Part shown: positions 16,558-24,517 of the stretch, piece by piece
Numbering within the stretch: position 1 is the stretch's first letter
How the letters are laid out: each line of letters starts with the position of its first letter
NCBI GenBank assembly: GCA_902491055.1
Contig: CABUGI010000002.1
Location: 1-64,000 of the forward strand
Source of the DNA: an uncultured Collinsella sp.
GTDB taxonomy: Bacteria > Actinomycetota > Coriobacteriia > Coriobacteriales > Coriobacteriaceae
DNA: 64,000 nt
Reading direction: 5' to 3'
Position numbers and translations under genes: made by a program
The notes under the pieces: model-generated
Told to the model about the DNA's origin: nothing
Seen by the model: only the letters and a program-made list of their open reading frames with translations
Databases searched by the model: none

Positions 16558-18186
16558 ATGGACAAAGCGGATTTAGTCATCAAAAGTAATGCTGTGTTCA
16601 CTGGTGACGGGCTGGCCCCGTTCAAGGGCGGCGTTGCCGTCGCAGGTGACAGGATTGTTGCGTGCGGCGAGGATAAGTACCTCGACGCTTTTATCGGGCC
16701 CGATACCGAGGTGCGCGACTATGGCGATAAGCTCGTCATGCCTGGCATCATCGACTCACACACTCACTATGCCCAGGGCGCCTTTGTGTCCGATCCCGAT
16801 TTCGCCGTCAATCTCATCGATTGCACAAGCTTTGAGCAGTGTATGGAACGCGTGCAGGCGTTTGCCGAAGACCACCCGAACAACGAGTGGATCGTGGGCT
16901 ATCAGGTTATCCAGTTCCAGTGGGACGTGCCCGAGATGCCTACGGCGGCAATGATCGATGAGTACATTTCGGACCGTCCGGTCTTTTTGCAGCAGGTTGA
17001 CGTGCACACGTTTAGTGCCAACACCTGCGCAATCGAGAAAATCGACATTACTGCTGAAACGCCAGACCCATCAGGCGGCAAGATTCTTAGGGATGAAGCT
17101 GGCAACCCCACTGGGGTCTTCTCGAACAACGCGGGATCCCTTTTCTTGGATGAGGTATACAATCCTGCCCCCGAGGTGGCTAGTGCTTCCTTTGCCAAGA
17201 CCGCGCATCGTGCCAACGCTCTCGGTATTACGACAGTCGGCATGGTAAACCCCACTTTTGTGAGCATGGATAACCCCTATAAATTCCTCGCGGAGCTTAA
17301 CCGCAAGGGCGAACTTCCGTTGCGCGTGTTCATGTACACAGACCTTTTTGAGAACGAGGCCATGACGCTCGAGGAGATTCGGGCGAAATACGACTTCCCG
17401 GGCACGCAAGTCGAGTGGCATGGCTTTAAGCAGTTCATTGACGGTGTGTGTTCCGATCATACTGCTTGGATGCTCGAGCCCTATGCTAATGCTCCCGAGA
17501 CCTGTGGCGAGCCGGCTGAGGAACCTGAGCGTGTGCGCAAAGCCATCCTTAAAGCGCTTGAGTGGGGTGTCGACACGCGCATCCATGCCATAGGCGATCG
17601 TTCCGTACGCTTTATCCTGGACTGCTTCGAGGAGGGCGAGAAGCGTTACGGTCTTATGGGCTGTCGTCACTCCATGGAGCACAACGAGACTGTTCAACCT
17701 GAGGATTTGCCGCGCTATGCGGAGCTCGGCGTCTGTCCGGCCATGCAGCCGTGGCATATGCTGCTTGATATGGCAGACTTGGCAAAGGACGACGCCGTTG
17801 GTCCCGAGCGCGCGGCGCTCTCGTGGCCAATTCATAGCCTGCTCGCGAGCGGTGCCTGCGTGCATCTGGGCTCCGACTTCCCGGTCGTGGGGCTTGAGCC
17901 TATGGAGGAAGTCTATGGAGCGGTCTACCGCATGCTCGAGGATGGATCTAATCCTGAGGGTTGGTTCCCCGAGGAGCGAATCACTATGGCCGAGGCCCTG
18001 CGCGCATACACCTACGGCAGCGCCTACGCTATGCATGCTGAGGACCGCATCGGCACACTCGCCTGCGGCAAGCAAGCCGACATTTGCGTACTCGACCGCA
18101 ATCTCTTTACCTGCGAGCCGGCAGAGGTGCTCGAGGCTACCGCGGCCCTTACGATGATCGCCGGCAAGGTGGTCTTTGAGGCCTAG
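16558..18186 (+). CDS. Amidohydrolase family protein (YtcJ-like, amidohydro_3)
   Basis: Metal-dependent hydrolase of 542 residues. Visible are the metal-binding HTH in DSHTHYAQGAF, the long YtcJ-type insertion, the His motifs RIHAIGDR and HSMEHNE, and the late Asp in LGSDFPV. The C-terminal beta-sandwich contains DICVLDRN. Family members act on cyclic or amide C-N bonds such as N-acyl amines; the substrate is unknown. GAGGAGG precedes the ATG at 16558; the longer frame from 16315 is rejected. Its place between the polyamine regulator and a MATE pump suggests a role in processing a guanidino or amide compound. Confidence 0.85.
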   Translation: MDKADLVIKSNAVFTGDGLAPFKGGVAVAGDRIVACGEDKYLDAFIGPDTEVRDYGDKLVMPGIIDSHTHYAQGAFVSDPDFAVNLIDCTSFEQCMERVQAFAEDHPNNEWIVGYQVIQFQWDVPEMPTAAMIDEYISDRPVFLQQVDVHTFSANTCAIEKIDITAETPDPSGGKILRDEAGNPTGVFSNNAGSLFLDEVYNPAPEVASASFAKTAHRANALGITTVGMVNPTFVSMDNPYKFLAELNRKGELPLRVFMYTDLFENEAMTLEEIRAKYDFPGTQVEWHGFKQFIDGVCSDHTAWMLEPYANAPETCGEPAEEPERVRKAILKALEWGVDTRIHAIGDRSVRFILDCFEEGEKRYGLMGCRHSMEHNETVQPEDLPRYAELGVCPAMQPWHMLLDMADLAKDDAVGPERAALSWPIHSLLASGACVHLGSDFPVVGLEPMEEVYGAVYRMLEDGSNPEGWFPEERITMAEALRAYTYGSAYAMHAEDRIGTLACGKQADICVLDRNLFTCEPAEVLEATAALTMIAGKVVFEA

Positions 18187-18273
18187 CGCCATCGTTTGGT
18201 TGGGCGGTTTGGCGCCAGTTGTCAGCCGCCTGACATCCATTCAGCACTACTCTCTCAAGGAAAGGGGAGAACA

Positions 18274-19650
18274 ATGGCAGAAGAAGTAACCGCTGCCGTG
18301 GAGGAGGAGCGCGAGCTCGCCTCCCAACCGATTCCCGGTCTGGTGCGTAAGTACACCATCGTCACCGGCCAGGGCATGCTCGCCCAGATCATCATGGTGG
18401 TCCTCGAGGGCCTCGTGATGGGTTGGGGCCTGGGTGCCCACGGCCTGGCCTGCGTCTCGATCATCATGTCGGTCGAGTACATCAACCTGGCCTTTGGCAA
18501 CCTGTTTGGCACCGGCGTGCCCGCCGTGGTGGGCAACCTTTTGGGTGCCGGCGACATTAAGGGCGCAAGCAAGGCTTTTAGCCAGGGCTTTTGGCTCACC
18601 ACGATTGTGAGTGTGCTGCTTGCTGTGGTGATGGCCGTGTTTACCGAGCCCATCTGCGCATTCTTTGGCGCCACGCCCGACATCATGGCCGATACCGTTG
18701 CCGGCGTGCGCACCTTCGCCGTGCTGCTGCCGCTCACGGTCATTGGCCAGATGGTCACCGCTGTGATGCGTGTGGACGAGAAGGTTCAGGTCCAGGCCAA
18801 CCTCATGACCGTTTCAGCCATCGTTGCCATCTGCTGGCTCGCGCTTTCTACGTTTGTGCTCAAGTTTGGCGTTATGGGCGCCGGCGTGTACTACGGGCTT
18901 TCCATCGGTATCTGGGCCATCGGTATCTTCTGGTTCATCGGGGGCAAAAAGTCCCAGCTCCAGATTAGCCTGGCCGACCTTAAGCTCGACCTCGCCGTCT
19001 GCGGCCAGATCCTCAAGATCGGCTTCCCGTTCTTCCTGGTCCAGGGCGCGACCTTTATCTTTAACACCGTTGCCAACTCGCTTTTGGGCTCGCTCGGCGG
19101 CGACATGGGCTCGCTCTACATCGCAGCCTTTGGCGTGATCAACGGCTACATCCTCTACATCACCATGATGGTTGCCCAGTGCTTCTCCTATGGCCTGCAG
19201 CCCATCGCTGCCTTCAACGCCGGCGCAAAGGCTTGGGCGCGCCTTAAGGAGACGCTCTCTTGCACGCTTAAGTACCAGGTTGTGACGCTGGCGCTGGTCA
19301 CCGTCGCGCTCTGGCTTGCCGCCACTCCGGTGTGCGCCTTCTTTGCCGGCAGCGATCCTGCGCTCGTTGAGGTTGCCGCCAACGCCACGCGTACCGTCAT
19401 CCTGGCTGTTGCCCTGGGCTATCTTGCCATGACCATGTCGATATATTTCCAGGCGGTCGAGAAGGTTGGTGTCGCCACGTTTACCGGCCTGCTTCGCTAT
19501 GTGATCTGCTCAGTGCCGCTTATGTACCTCCTCGGCAACATGATGGGTGTTGAGGGCGTGTGGATCGCCCTGGTGGTGGCCGACGCCATTACCGGCATCA
19601 TCTCCATTGCGCTCGCCGCGCACGAGTCCAAGCGCCTTGCCACGCTCTAG
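18274..19650 (+). CDS. MATE-family efflux transporter
   Basis: Membrane exporter of 458 residues with about 12 TM segments in two halves (MatE domains at roughly 30-190 and 255-415). It uses an ion gradient to export drugs, organic cations or metabolites. GGGGAGA precedes the ATG at 18274. It is 87 nt downstream of the amidohydrolase and on the same strand, so co-transcription is likely and the pump may export a product or substrate of that enzyme. A strong terminator follows. Confidence 0.88.
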   Translation: MAEEVTAAVEEERELASQPIPGLVRKYTIVTGQGMLAQIIMVVLEGLVMGWGLGAHGLACVSIIMSVEYINLAFGNLFGTGVPAVVGNLLGAGDIKGASKAFSQGFWLTTIVSVLLAVVMAVFTEPICAFFGATPDIMADTVAGVRTFAVLLPLTVIGQMVTAVMRVDEKVQVQANLMTVSAIVAICWLALSTFVLKFGVMGAGVYYGLSIGIWAIGIFWFIGGKKSQLQISLADLKLDLAVCGQILKIGFPFFLVQGATFIFNTVANSLLGSLGGDMGSLYIAAFGVINGYILYITMMVAQCFSYGLQPIAAFNAGAKAWARLKETLSCTLKYQVVTLALVTVALWLAATPVCAFFAGSDPALVEVAANATRTVILAVALGYLAMTMSIYFQAVEKVGVATFTGLLRYVICSVPLMYLLGNMMGVEGVWIALVVADAITGIISIALAAHESKRLATL

Positions 19651-19698
19651 GCTCGGACATGGCTGGCGTACGATAGTCGAACAAGTTAACTCGCCTGC

Positions 19699-19741
19699 AA
19701 GCCACCACAATGGGGACAGCCCCCATTGTGGTGGCTTTTGT
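19699..19741 (+). terminator. Rho-independent terminator after MATE gene
   Basis: AAGCCACCACAATGGGG pairs with CCCCATTGTGGTGGCTT (stem of about 17 bp, 19699-19715 with 19721-19737), followed by TTGTTATTT. Confidence 0.85.
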
Positions 19742-19794
19742 TATTTAGGGTCTGAGATTTCGGCTCTATAAATAATGCTTTTGAACTAGGCTAC

Positions 19795-19856
19795 TATAAG
19801 ATTGTGGTAAACGCTAATATAAGATTATGGCGAATGAAACTATCCGATTATGGTAA
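19795..19856 (+). promoter_or_regulatory. Three 23-bp-spaced direct repeats upstream of ATPase gene
   Basis: TATAAGATTGTGGTAA (19795), TATAAGATTATGGCGA (19818) and TATCCGATTATGGTAA (19841) share the core GATTRTGG and sit exactly 23 bp apart, two helical turns. They end 23 nt before the ATPase start and overlap possible -10 boxes, so a multimeric operator is plausible. Confidence 0.55.
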
Positions 19857-19878
19857 CAGCGCAATAAGGGGCGTTGAT

Positions 19879-21048
19879 ATGGCTGAGTTCATTAACAGGG
19901 ATTTGCATGAGTTGCTCATTCGCATGGCAGGCTGGTTTCCTGTTGTGTCGTTGACAGGGCCTAGGCAGAGCGGTAAGTCTACGCTGGTTCGGCATACCTT
20001 TCCCGACTATTCCTACGTCACGCTTGAGGACCCTCAAACGAGGCGCGCGGCCTTGGAGGATCCGGTGAGTTTTATCCGCAACCGAAAGGGCGGACTCATC
20101 ATCGACGAGGCGCAATACGCCCCGGATTTGTTTTCAATGATCCAGGTTGTTTCGGATGAGCGGGGAGACGCCGGTCAATACATCCTTACAGGCTCGCAAA
20201 ACTTTTTGATGATGAAAAGCATCGGGCAGTCTCTTGCCGGGCGAGTCGGGATCTTGAAATTGCTGCCATTATCGTTTCGAGAAGCGGAGAGGGGCCAGCA
20301 GGGGCAGCTGGAAGTGGATTTGTTCGCGCTCGAAGGGGGATACCCTCGCCTGCGTTCCGCCGGAATGCCGTCCTCGGTTTATTTTCCCAGCTATATCGAT
20401 ACCTATGTTGAGCGCGATGTTGTGGGCTTGCTTGATGTGCGCAATAAGGCGGAGTTTCATAAGTTTCTGTCCATAATTGCTCAGAGCGTCGGTGCCCTCA
20501 TCAATATATCCTCGCTTTCTCGAGATACGGGCGTGAGCGTATCGACCATTAAAAGCTGGTTGTCCATCCTGGAGCAGAGCTACCTGACGTTTTCGCTGCA
20601 GCCCTATTATGCAAATGCCAAGAAGCGTCTAACTAAAACGCCCAAGCTCTATTTTTACGACACGGGGCTGCTCTGCTACTTGCTCAAAATTGGATCACTG
20701 GAGCAACTATTGGAGAGCCCTTATCTGGGGGCCGTTTTCGAAAACCTCATCGTTTCCGAAACGGCGAAGAGCCATCTCAACGTGGGCGAGAATCCCGAGC
20801 TGTATTTCTATAGGGACGACAGCAAGCGTGAAATCGATTTGCTCGACTGTACAAACTCAGGGAGTCCCAAGGCTATCGAAATAAAATCATCCAGAACGTA
20901 TCACGATAAGTACGCCCGCCATCTACAGACTGTATGCGATGAGATCGACATTGCAAAAGATGCGCGCTATGTTGTAGCCCGCGTGGACTCAACGTATGAG
21001 TCGAAAGACTGTAGTGTGGTTTCGGCGCGTGATTGGCTTTTACGATAA
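19879..21048 (+). CDS. AAA ATPase with DUF4143 domain
   Basis: A 389-residue AAA_14-type ATPase: Walker A GPRQSGKST near residue 25, Walker B GGLIIDEAQYAPD, sensor LTGSQNF, and a C-terminal DUF4143 region with a winged-helix-like segment (LSRDTGVSVSTIKSWLSILE) and a nuclease-like EIDLL...EIKSS motif. Such proteins are common in gut anaerobes, often as lone genes; their role is not established, and defence or toxin-related functions have been suggested. The ATG at 19879 has AAGGGG upstream; the longer frame from 19804 would run through the three direct repeats. Its AT content is higher than that of its neighbours, consistent with lateral acquisition. Confidence 0.8.
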   Translation: MAEFINRDLHELLIRMAGWFPVVSLTGPRQSGKSTLVRHTFPDYSYVTLEDPQTRRAALEDPVSFIRNRKGGLIIDEAQYAPDLFSMIQVVSDERGDAGQYILTGSQNFLMMKSIGQSLAGRVGILKLLPLSFREAERGQQGQLEVDLFALEGGYPRLRSAGMPSSVYFPSYIDTYVERDVVGLLDVRNKAEFHKFLSIIAQSVGALINISSLSRDTGVSVSTIKSWLSILEQSYLTFSLQPYYANAKKRLTKTPKLYFYDTGLLCYLLKIGSLEQLLESPYLGAVFENLIVSETAKSHLNVGENPELYFYRDDSKREIDLLDCTNSGSPKAIEIKSSRTYHDKYARHLQTVCDEIDIAKDARYVVARVDSTYESKDCSVVSARDWLLR

Positions 21049-21070
21049 CAAGCTCGGCGTATTAACAACA

Positions 21071-21343
21071 GCCGCGAGGGGAACCGGCCCCTTTTTGCGG
21101 CGGTTTTTGCCTATCTGGTGCGTCTTAGATGCAAGTGAGTAGACTTATTTGGATATGCCGAGCACACCGCGGCAAATGCTCAATAAAACCCCAGGTCAGA
21201 GCTGTGGCGTTTTGGGGCGTGCTTGGCCTCCTGCAAAAAGCCTACTCACTTGGTTTTTCTGCTGGAAGACCGCCGTGAGGGAAGGCAGCTCCCTCGTGGC
21301 GGCTGACATTTGCCCAGATAAACCCTGCCAAAATAAACCTGTC
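21071..21343 (+). repeat. About 280-bp intergenic repeat, copy 2
   Basis: Second copy of the segment at 7044-7330. It contains a terminator-like hairpin with TTTTT (21071-21108), a palindrome with arms CAAGTGAGTAG and CTACTCACTTG around ATAAAACCCCAGGTCAGA, a CCGCCGTGAGGG hairpin, and the CCTGCCAAAA repeat (21307-21343, truncated at its 3' end). Confidence 0.75.
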
Positions 21344-21386
21344 TACTCTTTGAGCCAGAGCCGACACTAATTCAAATGGCGAAATC

Positions 21387-21422
21387 AAAGGGCGTTCTCC
21401 GTATGGAGGGCGCCCTTTTTTA
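21387..21422. terminator. Bidirectional terminator between ATPase and LuxR genes
   Basis: AAAGGGCG..CTCC-GTAT-GGAG..CGCCCTTT followed by TTT on the plus strand, with AAA on the other side serving the minus-strand LuxR gene. It sits between convergent genes. Confidence 0.75.
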
Positions 21423-22223
21423 TCGTGGGATGTTTTGCGTGGCAGTCATAAGGCCCAGACGGTTGCTGACGCCGAGCTTGCGATAGATGGCGTTGACGTG
21501 CTTCTTGACGGTTGACTCGCTTATGAATAGCTCGTTTGCCATCTGTTTGTTCGTTTTGCTGCCGAGCATGAGCTGCATGATTTCGGCTTCGCGCGGTTGG
21601 ATATTATGTTCTGTAATGAAAGCATTCAGCTGGTCTGTGTCTTCGGTCTGGGTGAGATTAATGCCCCGAGGATAGAGGTTGGCGAGCGCGAGGCTCGCGT
21701 GCCGAGCGATTTCGAGCAGGATTGCGAGCTCGGTGTCGGTGAAGTCTCCGGCCGTGCGTTCGCGAAACAGGGTGATGCTTCCTAGCGGGCTGTCGTTGTG
21801 CGTGAGCGTGGCCGTACAGCCAAAGTAGACGCCCTGCGGTTCCATCCATTTGCGATAGATGGGCGTGGCATCGCGTCGCTCGACGTCCACGAGGTCGAGG
21901 TCGCGGTAGACGCCGACCTTATGTAGGTCAAAGCTCCATGTTGTATAGTCCATCGCGGCGTAGCGGTTGTAGTAGTCGCTCAGCGCGCGGTCGTCCATTC
22001 CGCTGCTTGCGGGGTGGACGTAGCGTGGGGCGTCACTGCTTGCCGCCTCGATCAGGTCGAACATGGCGATCCGATGGGGCACGAGCCCTGTCGTTCCCTC
22101 GAGGGTCTCCTTTTGCAGCTTATCGACACCGTGTGATGCGTGGATTGCAAGCGCGAGCTCGTTGAGAGCAGTCCAGGTCGTACTGTCCAACTCAATAGTC
22201 TGCTGTTTATTGCATGGGGGCAT
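21420..22223 (-). CDS. Soluble LuxR-family regulator with GAF-like sensor
   Basis: A 267-residue regulator without membrane segments. Residues 20-190 look like a GAF/PAS-type sensor (e.g. PLGSITLFRERTAGDFTDTE, typical of the end of a GAF domain). Residues 205-265 are a LuxR HTH (IQPREAEIMQLMLGSKTNKQ and SESTVKKHVNAIYRKLGVSN). The ATG at 22223 has AAAGGA upstream; the longer frame from 22259 is not supported. It is divergent from the second agmatine deiminase gene, 178 nt away, which suggests that it regulates it. The effector is unknown. Confidence 0.85.
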   Translation of the reverse strand: MPPCNKQQTIELDSTTWTALNELALAIHASHGVDKLQKETLEGTTGLVPHRIAMFDLIEAASSDAPRYVHPASSGMDDRALSDYYNRYAAMDYTTWSFDLHKVGVYRDLDLVDVERRDATPIYRKWMEPQGVYFGCTATLTHNDSPLGSITLFRERTAGDFTDTELAILLEIARHASLALANLYPRGINLTQTEDTDQLNAFITEHNIQPREAEIMQLMLGSKTNKQMANELFISESTVKKHVNAIYRKLGVSNRLGLMTATQNIPR

Positions 22224-22286
22224 AGGGCGTCCTTTCCATTGTGGAACCCAGTATGTCATGTTCGCGGCCTGAATAGAACTTTAGGT

Positions 22287-22313
22287 CAGCGAATGGTATA
22301 CCGTTGGTCGCTG
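22287..22313. promoter_or_regulatory. Candidate operator upstream of agmatine deiminase 2
   Basis: CAGCGA (22287-22292) and TCGCTG (22308-22313) flank GGTATACC (22295-22302). GTATACCGTT within it also occurs at 8409-8418 in front of ptcA. Confidence 0.4.
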
Positions 22314-22340
22314 AAAGGGGCTCGAGGGACTATTGAGAAC

Positions 22341-22388
22341 ATCTCGGTGCGGCCGCATCATGGTCTCGTCAAGCAAAAGCACCGAGAT
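22341..22388 (+). promoter_or_regulatory. Leader hairpin next to agmatine deiminase 2 ribosome binding site
   Basis: ATCTCGGTGC (22341-22350) pairs with GCACCGAGAT (22379-22388). The AGGAG site begins 2-3 nt after the stem and the ATG at 22402 follows, so the hairpin could affect translation. Confidence 0.45.
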
Positions 22389-22401
22389 TTAGGAGCTTGA
22401 A

Positions 22402-23523
22402 ATGAAGACCATCTACGAGAGTGAATCCACGCCTAAGAAGGACGGGTTCTATATGCCCGGCGAGTATGAGGAGCAGGAGCGCACCTGGATTCTGTGGCCG
22501 CACCGCTCCGACGTGTGGCGCTGCGGCGCCAAGCCGGCGCAGAAGGTCTTCACCGAGATCATTAAGACCGTTGCACGCTTTCAGCCCATCACGGTAGGCG
22601 TCAACACCGAAGACTTCCCCGCGGTGTGCGAGATCTTCGACGGTGTTGAGAACGTGCGCGTTATCCACATGGAGTACAACGACAGCTGGATTCGCGACCC
22701 CGGCCCGGCGTTCCTCGTTAATGACAATGGGGAGGTGGCCCTTTCGCACTTCCACTTTAATGCTTACGGCGGTTTCATTGACGGTTTGTACTTCCCGTGG
22801 GACAAGGATGCTTCCATTGGCCTGCAGGTGGCACAGCTTGAGCAGGTTAACCGTTATCGTCCCGAGGACTACATCCTCGAGGGTGGCTCGTTCAACTGTG
22901 ATGGTCAAGGCACCGTCGTGACCACCGAGATGTGTCTGCTCAACGAGGACCGCAACCCGCAGTACACCAAGGAGCAGATTGAGGAGAAGCTCTCTGAGTA
23001 TCTCGGTATCGAAAAGGTTATCTGGATCAAGGACGGTATCGATCCGTACGAAACGAACGGTCATGTGGACGACGTCGCATGCTTTAGTGCGCCCGGCGAG
23101 GTCTGCTGCATGTGGACCGATGATCCCAACCATAAGTTCTACAAGGAGTGCCAGGAGGCGTACAAGACGCTCTCCGAGTCCACGGATGCCAAGGGTCGCA
23201 AGCTCAAGATCCACAAGGTGATCATGCCTGCGACTTCGGTATATATGACCGAAGAGGAGGCCAGCACGATTGATCCCGTCGAGGGCGTGCTGCCGCGTAC
23301 CCCCGAGGACGCCTTCGAGCCGAGCTATCTCAATTTCCTGCCCATCAACGGAGCGGTGCTTGTGCCGCAGTTCGGTGACCCCAACGACGCCCGGGCGCTC
23401 AAGGATATCCAGGCTGCTTATCCGGACCGTGAAGTCATCGGTATCATGACTCGCGAGGTTATCTACGGCGGCGGCAACATCCACTGCATCACCCAGCAGC
23501 AGCCCAAGGCGCGCCACAAGTAG
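22402..23523 (+). CDS. aguA: Agmatine deiminase 2
   Basis: A 373-residue agmatine deiminase, the usual family length, converting agmatine to N-carbamoylputrescine. Motifs: SWIRDPGPAF, HFHFNAYGG, YILEGGSF, NGHVDDVACF and the catalytic Cys362 in GGGNIHCITQQ. AGGAG precedes the ATG. It is a paralogue of the gene at 11640 but keeps the more standard SWIRDPGP where copy 1 has AWFRDTAA, so copy 1 may have shifted specificity. It lies apart from the main cluster, with its own divergent LuxR-type regulator and its own terminator. Confidence 0.93.
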   Translation: MKTIYESESTPKKDGFYMPGEYEEQERTWILWPHRSDVWRCGAKPAQKVFTEIIKTVARFQPITVGVNTEDFPAVCEIFDGVENVRVIHMEYNDSWIRDPGPAFLVNDNGEVALSHFHFNAYGGFIDGLYFPWDKDASIGLQVAQLEQVNRYRPEDYILEGGSFNCDGQGTVVTTEMCLLNEDRNPQYTKEQIEEKLSEYLGIEKVIWIKDGIDPYETNGHVDDVACFSAPGEVCCMWTDDPNHKFYKECQEAYKTLSESTDAKGRKLKIHKVIMPATSVYMTEEEASTIDPVEGVLPRTPEDAFEPSYLNFLPINGAVLVPQFGDPNDARALKDIQAAYPDREVIGIMTREVIYGGGNIHCITQQQPKARHK

Positions 23524-23566
23524 TAGCTCCTTGGTAAACAGGGTTTGATTATCCGTAAATGAAAGT

Positions 23567-23597
23567 CCGCCGGCTTCAATGGCCGGCGGGCTTTTTG
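23567..23597 (+). terminator. Rho-independent terminator after agmatine deiminase 2
   Basis: CCGCCGGC (23567-23574) pairs with GCCGGCGG (23582-23589), followed by GCTTTTT. Confidence 0.8.
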
Positions 23598-23610
23598 TGT
23601 GGCGGCTTGG

Positions 23611-23661
23611 GCGTTTGCCCAGATAAAACCTACCAAAATAAACCTGTCCCTTTTTGGCAGG
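23611..23661 (+). repeat. 50-bp CCTGCCAAAA repeat, copy 3
   Basis: GTTTGCCCAGATAAAACCT, ACCAAAATAAACCTGTCCC, TTTTTGGCAGG. Nearly identical to the copy at 7281. Confidence 0.75.
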
Positions 23662-23742
23662 TGGTTTCAGCTGAACGGCGGGCCGTGCGGCTTGGGTGTG
23701 CGGGCTCACAATCTGGGGAAACCAAACAGATTGGGGGCTTGT

Positions 23743-23913
23743 ATGATCGACTCGAAGGGAAACGTGCGACCCGAGGGCATGTTTAACAGAGCGCACCTGG
23801 CCCCCGAAGCCCAGCGCGCATACGATGCGCTACTCGAGTGCGTGCTCAACGGGCAGAAGGGCTGCGAGGTTTCGGCGCGTGCGGGCATGGATACGATCAA
23901 GGCGCTCGTATAG
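23743..23913 (+). CDS. Truncated small protein, unknown (56 aa)
   Basis: A 56-codon frame (starts MIDSKGNVRPEGMF) with GGGGG 5 nt before the ATG. The sequence looks genuinely protein-like (HLAPEAQRAYDALLECVLNG, then SARAGMDTIKALV) but stops abruptly just where a longer protein would continue, so it is probably the N-terminal remnant of a larger gene. The next 570 bases hold a decayed kinase-like gene, so this whole stretch appears to be degenerating. I cannot name its family. Confidence 0.4.
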   Translation: MIDSKGNVRPEGMFNRAHLAPEAQRAYDALLECVLNGQKGCEVSARAGMDTIKALV

Positions 23914-23988
23914 CTTTACGCTTTCGGATGTGACACATAGGACTGCATGCGCCGCTCCCGGCTATATTGCCTCCGAGTGCTTTAGCTC

Positions 23989-24482
23989 ATGGAGATAGCC
24001 GGCATCAGCGATTTCGAGAGCCTGGCAGCCGCCACGAATGCCCCGGTGTTTACACCTCAGACGGACGACTTTGGACTCGCGGTCCATATCTTCAAGATGC
24101 TCAATCGCGGAATTCATCCGTACAGTTCTGGCGAGCTGGACCTAGAATTTTTGACCTAGACGACGATATTCCGGCTCTTCCGCTCAATAGCTGCGTGTGC
24201 AATGGGCGCAGCTCCTTTGTGGGGACGCTGATCGGATATGTTGTCCCTAGTTACGCTCTTGCGATCAATGACTTTGGCAACCTTATGGGCGAGGCTTTCC
24301 GCCGGTCGCTCTTTGGCAAAGCGCATGAGCGCCTTGATGCGCGCACATGGGCGCGCCTGCTCGCCCTGTATCTGTCTGAGACGGTTGAGTGTCCGCGCGG
24401 TCATCTATATCACGCTTCGCAGGATGAGTGTCCCTACTGTCGAGGAGAGCGCACCCTGTTAGCTCTCTTGGCTGATTGCTGA
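23989..24482 (+). pseudogene. Decayed protein-kinase-like gene (C-terminal part, frameshifted)
   Basis: Two frames together resemble the C-terminal half of large bacterial proteins with a serine/threonine kinase domain followed by zinc-finger-like Cys motifs. Frame 1 (23989-24159) gives FTPQTDDFGLAVHIFKMLNR then GIHPY, typical of kinase subdomains IX-X. After a frameshift near 24130-24160, frame 2 gives LGEAFRRS-like text (NDFGNLMGEAFRRSLFG, RLDARTWARLLALYLS) and a Cys/His tail VECPRGHLYHASQDECPYC. The kinase catalytic loop and N-lobe are missing. It is therefore a nonfunctional remnant of a kinase of the type seen with vWA and PP2C partners; identification is from pattern memory only. Confidence 0.55.
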
Positions 24483-24517
24483 CTGTCTTGGAGAAAGCCC
24501 GTGAGGCGGCACACAGG

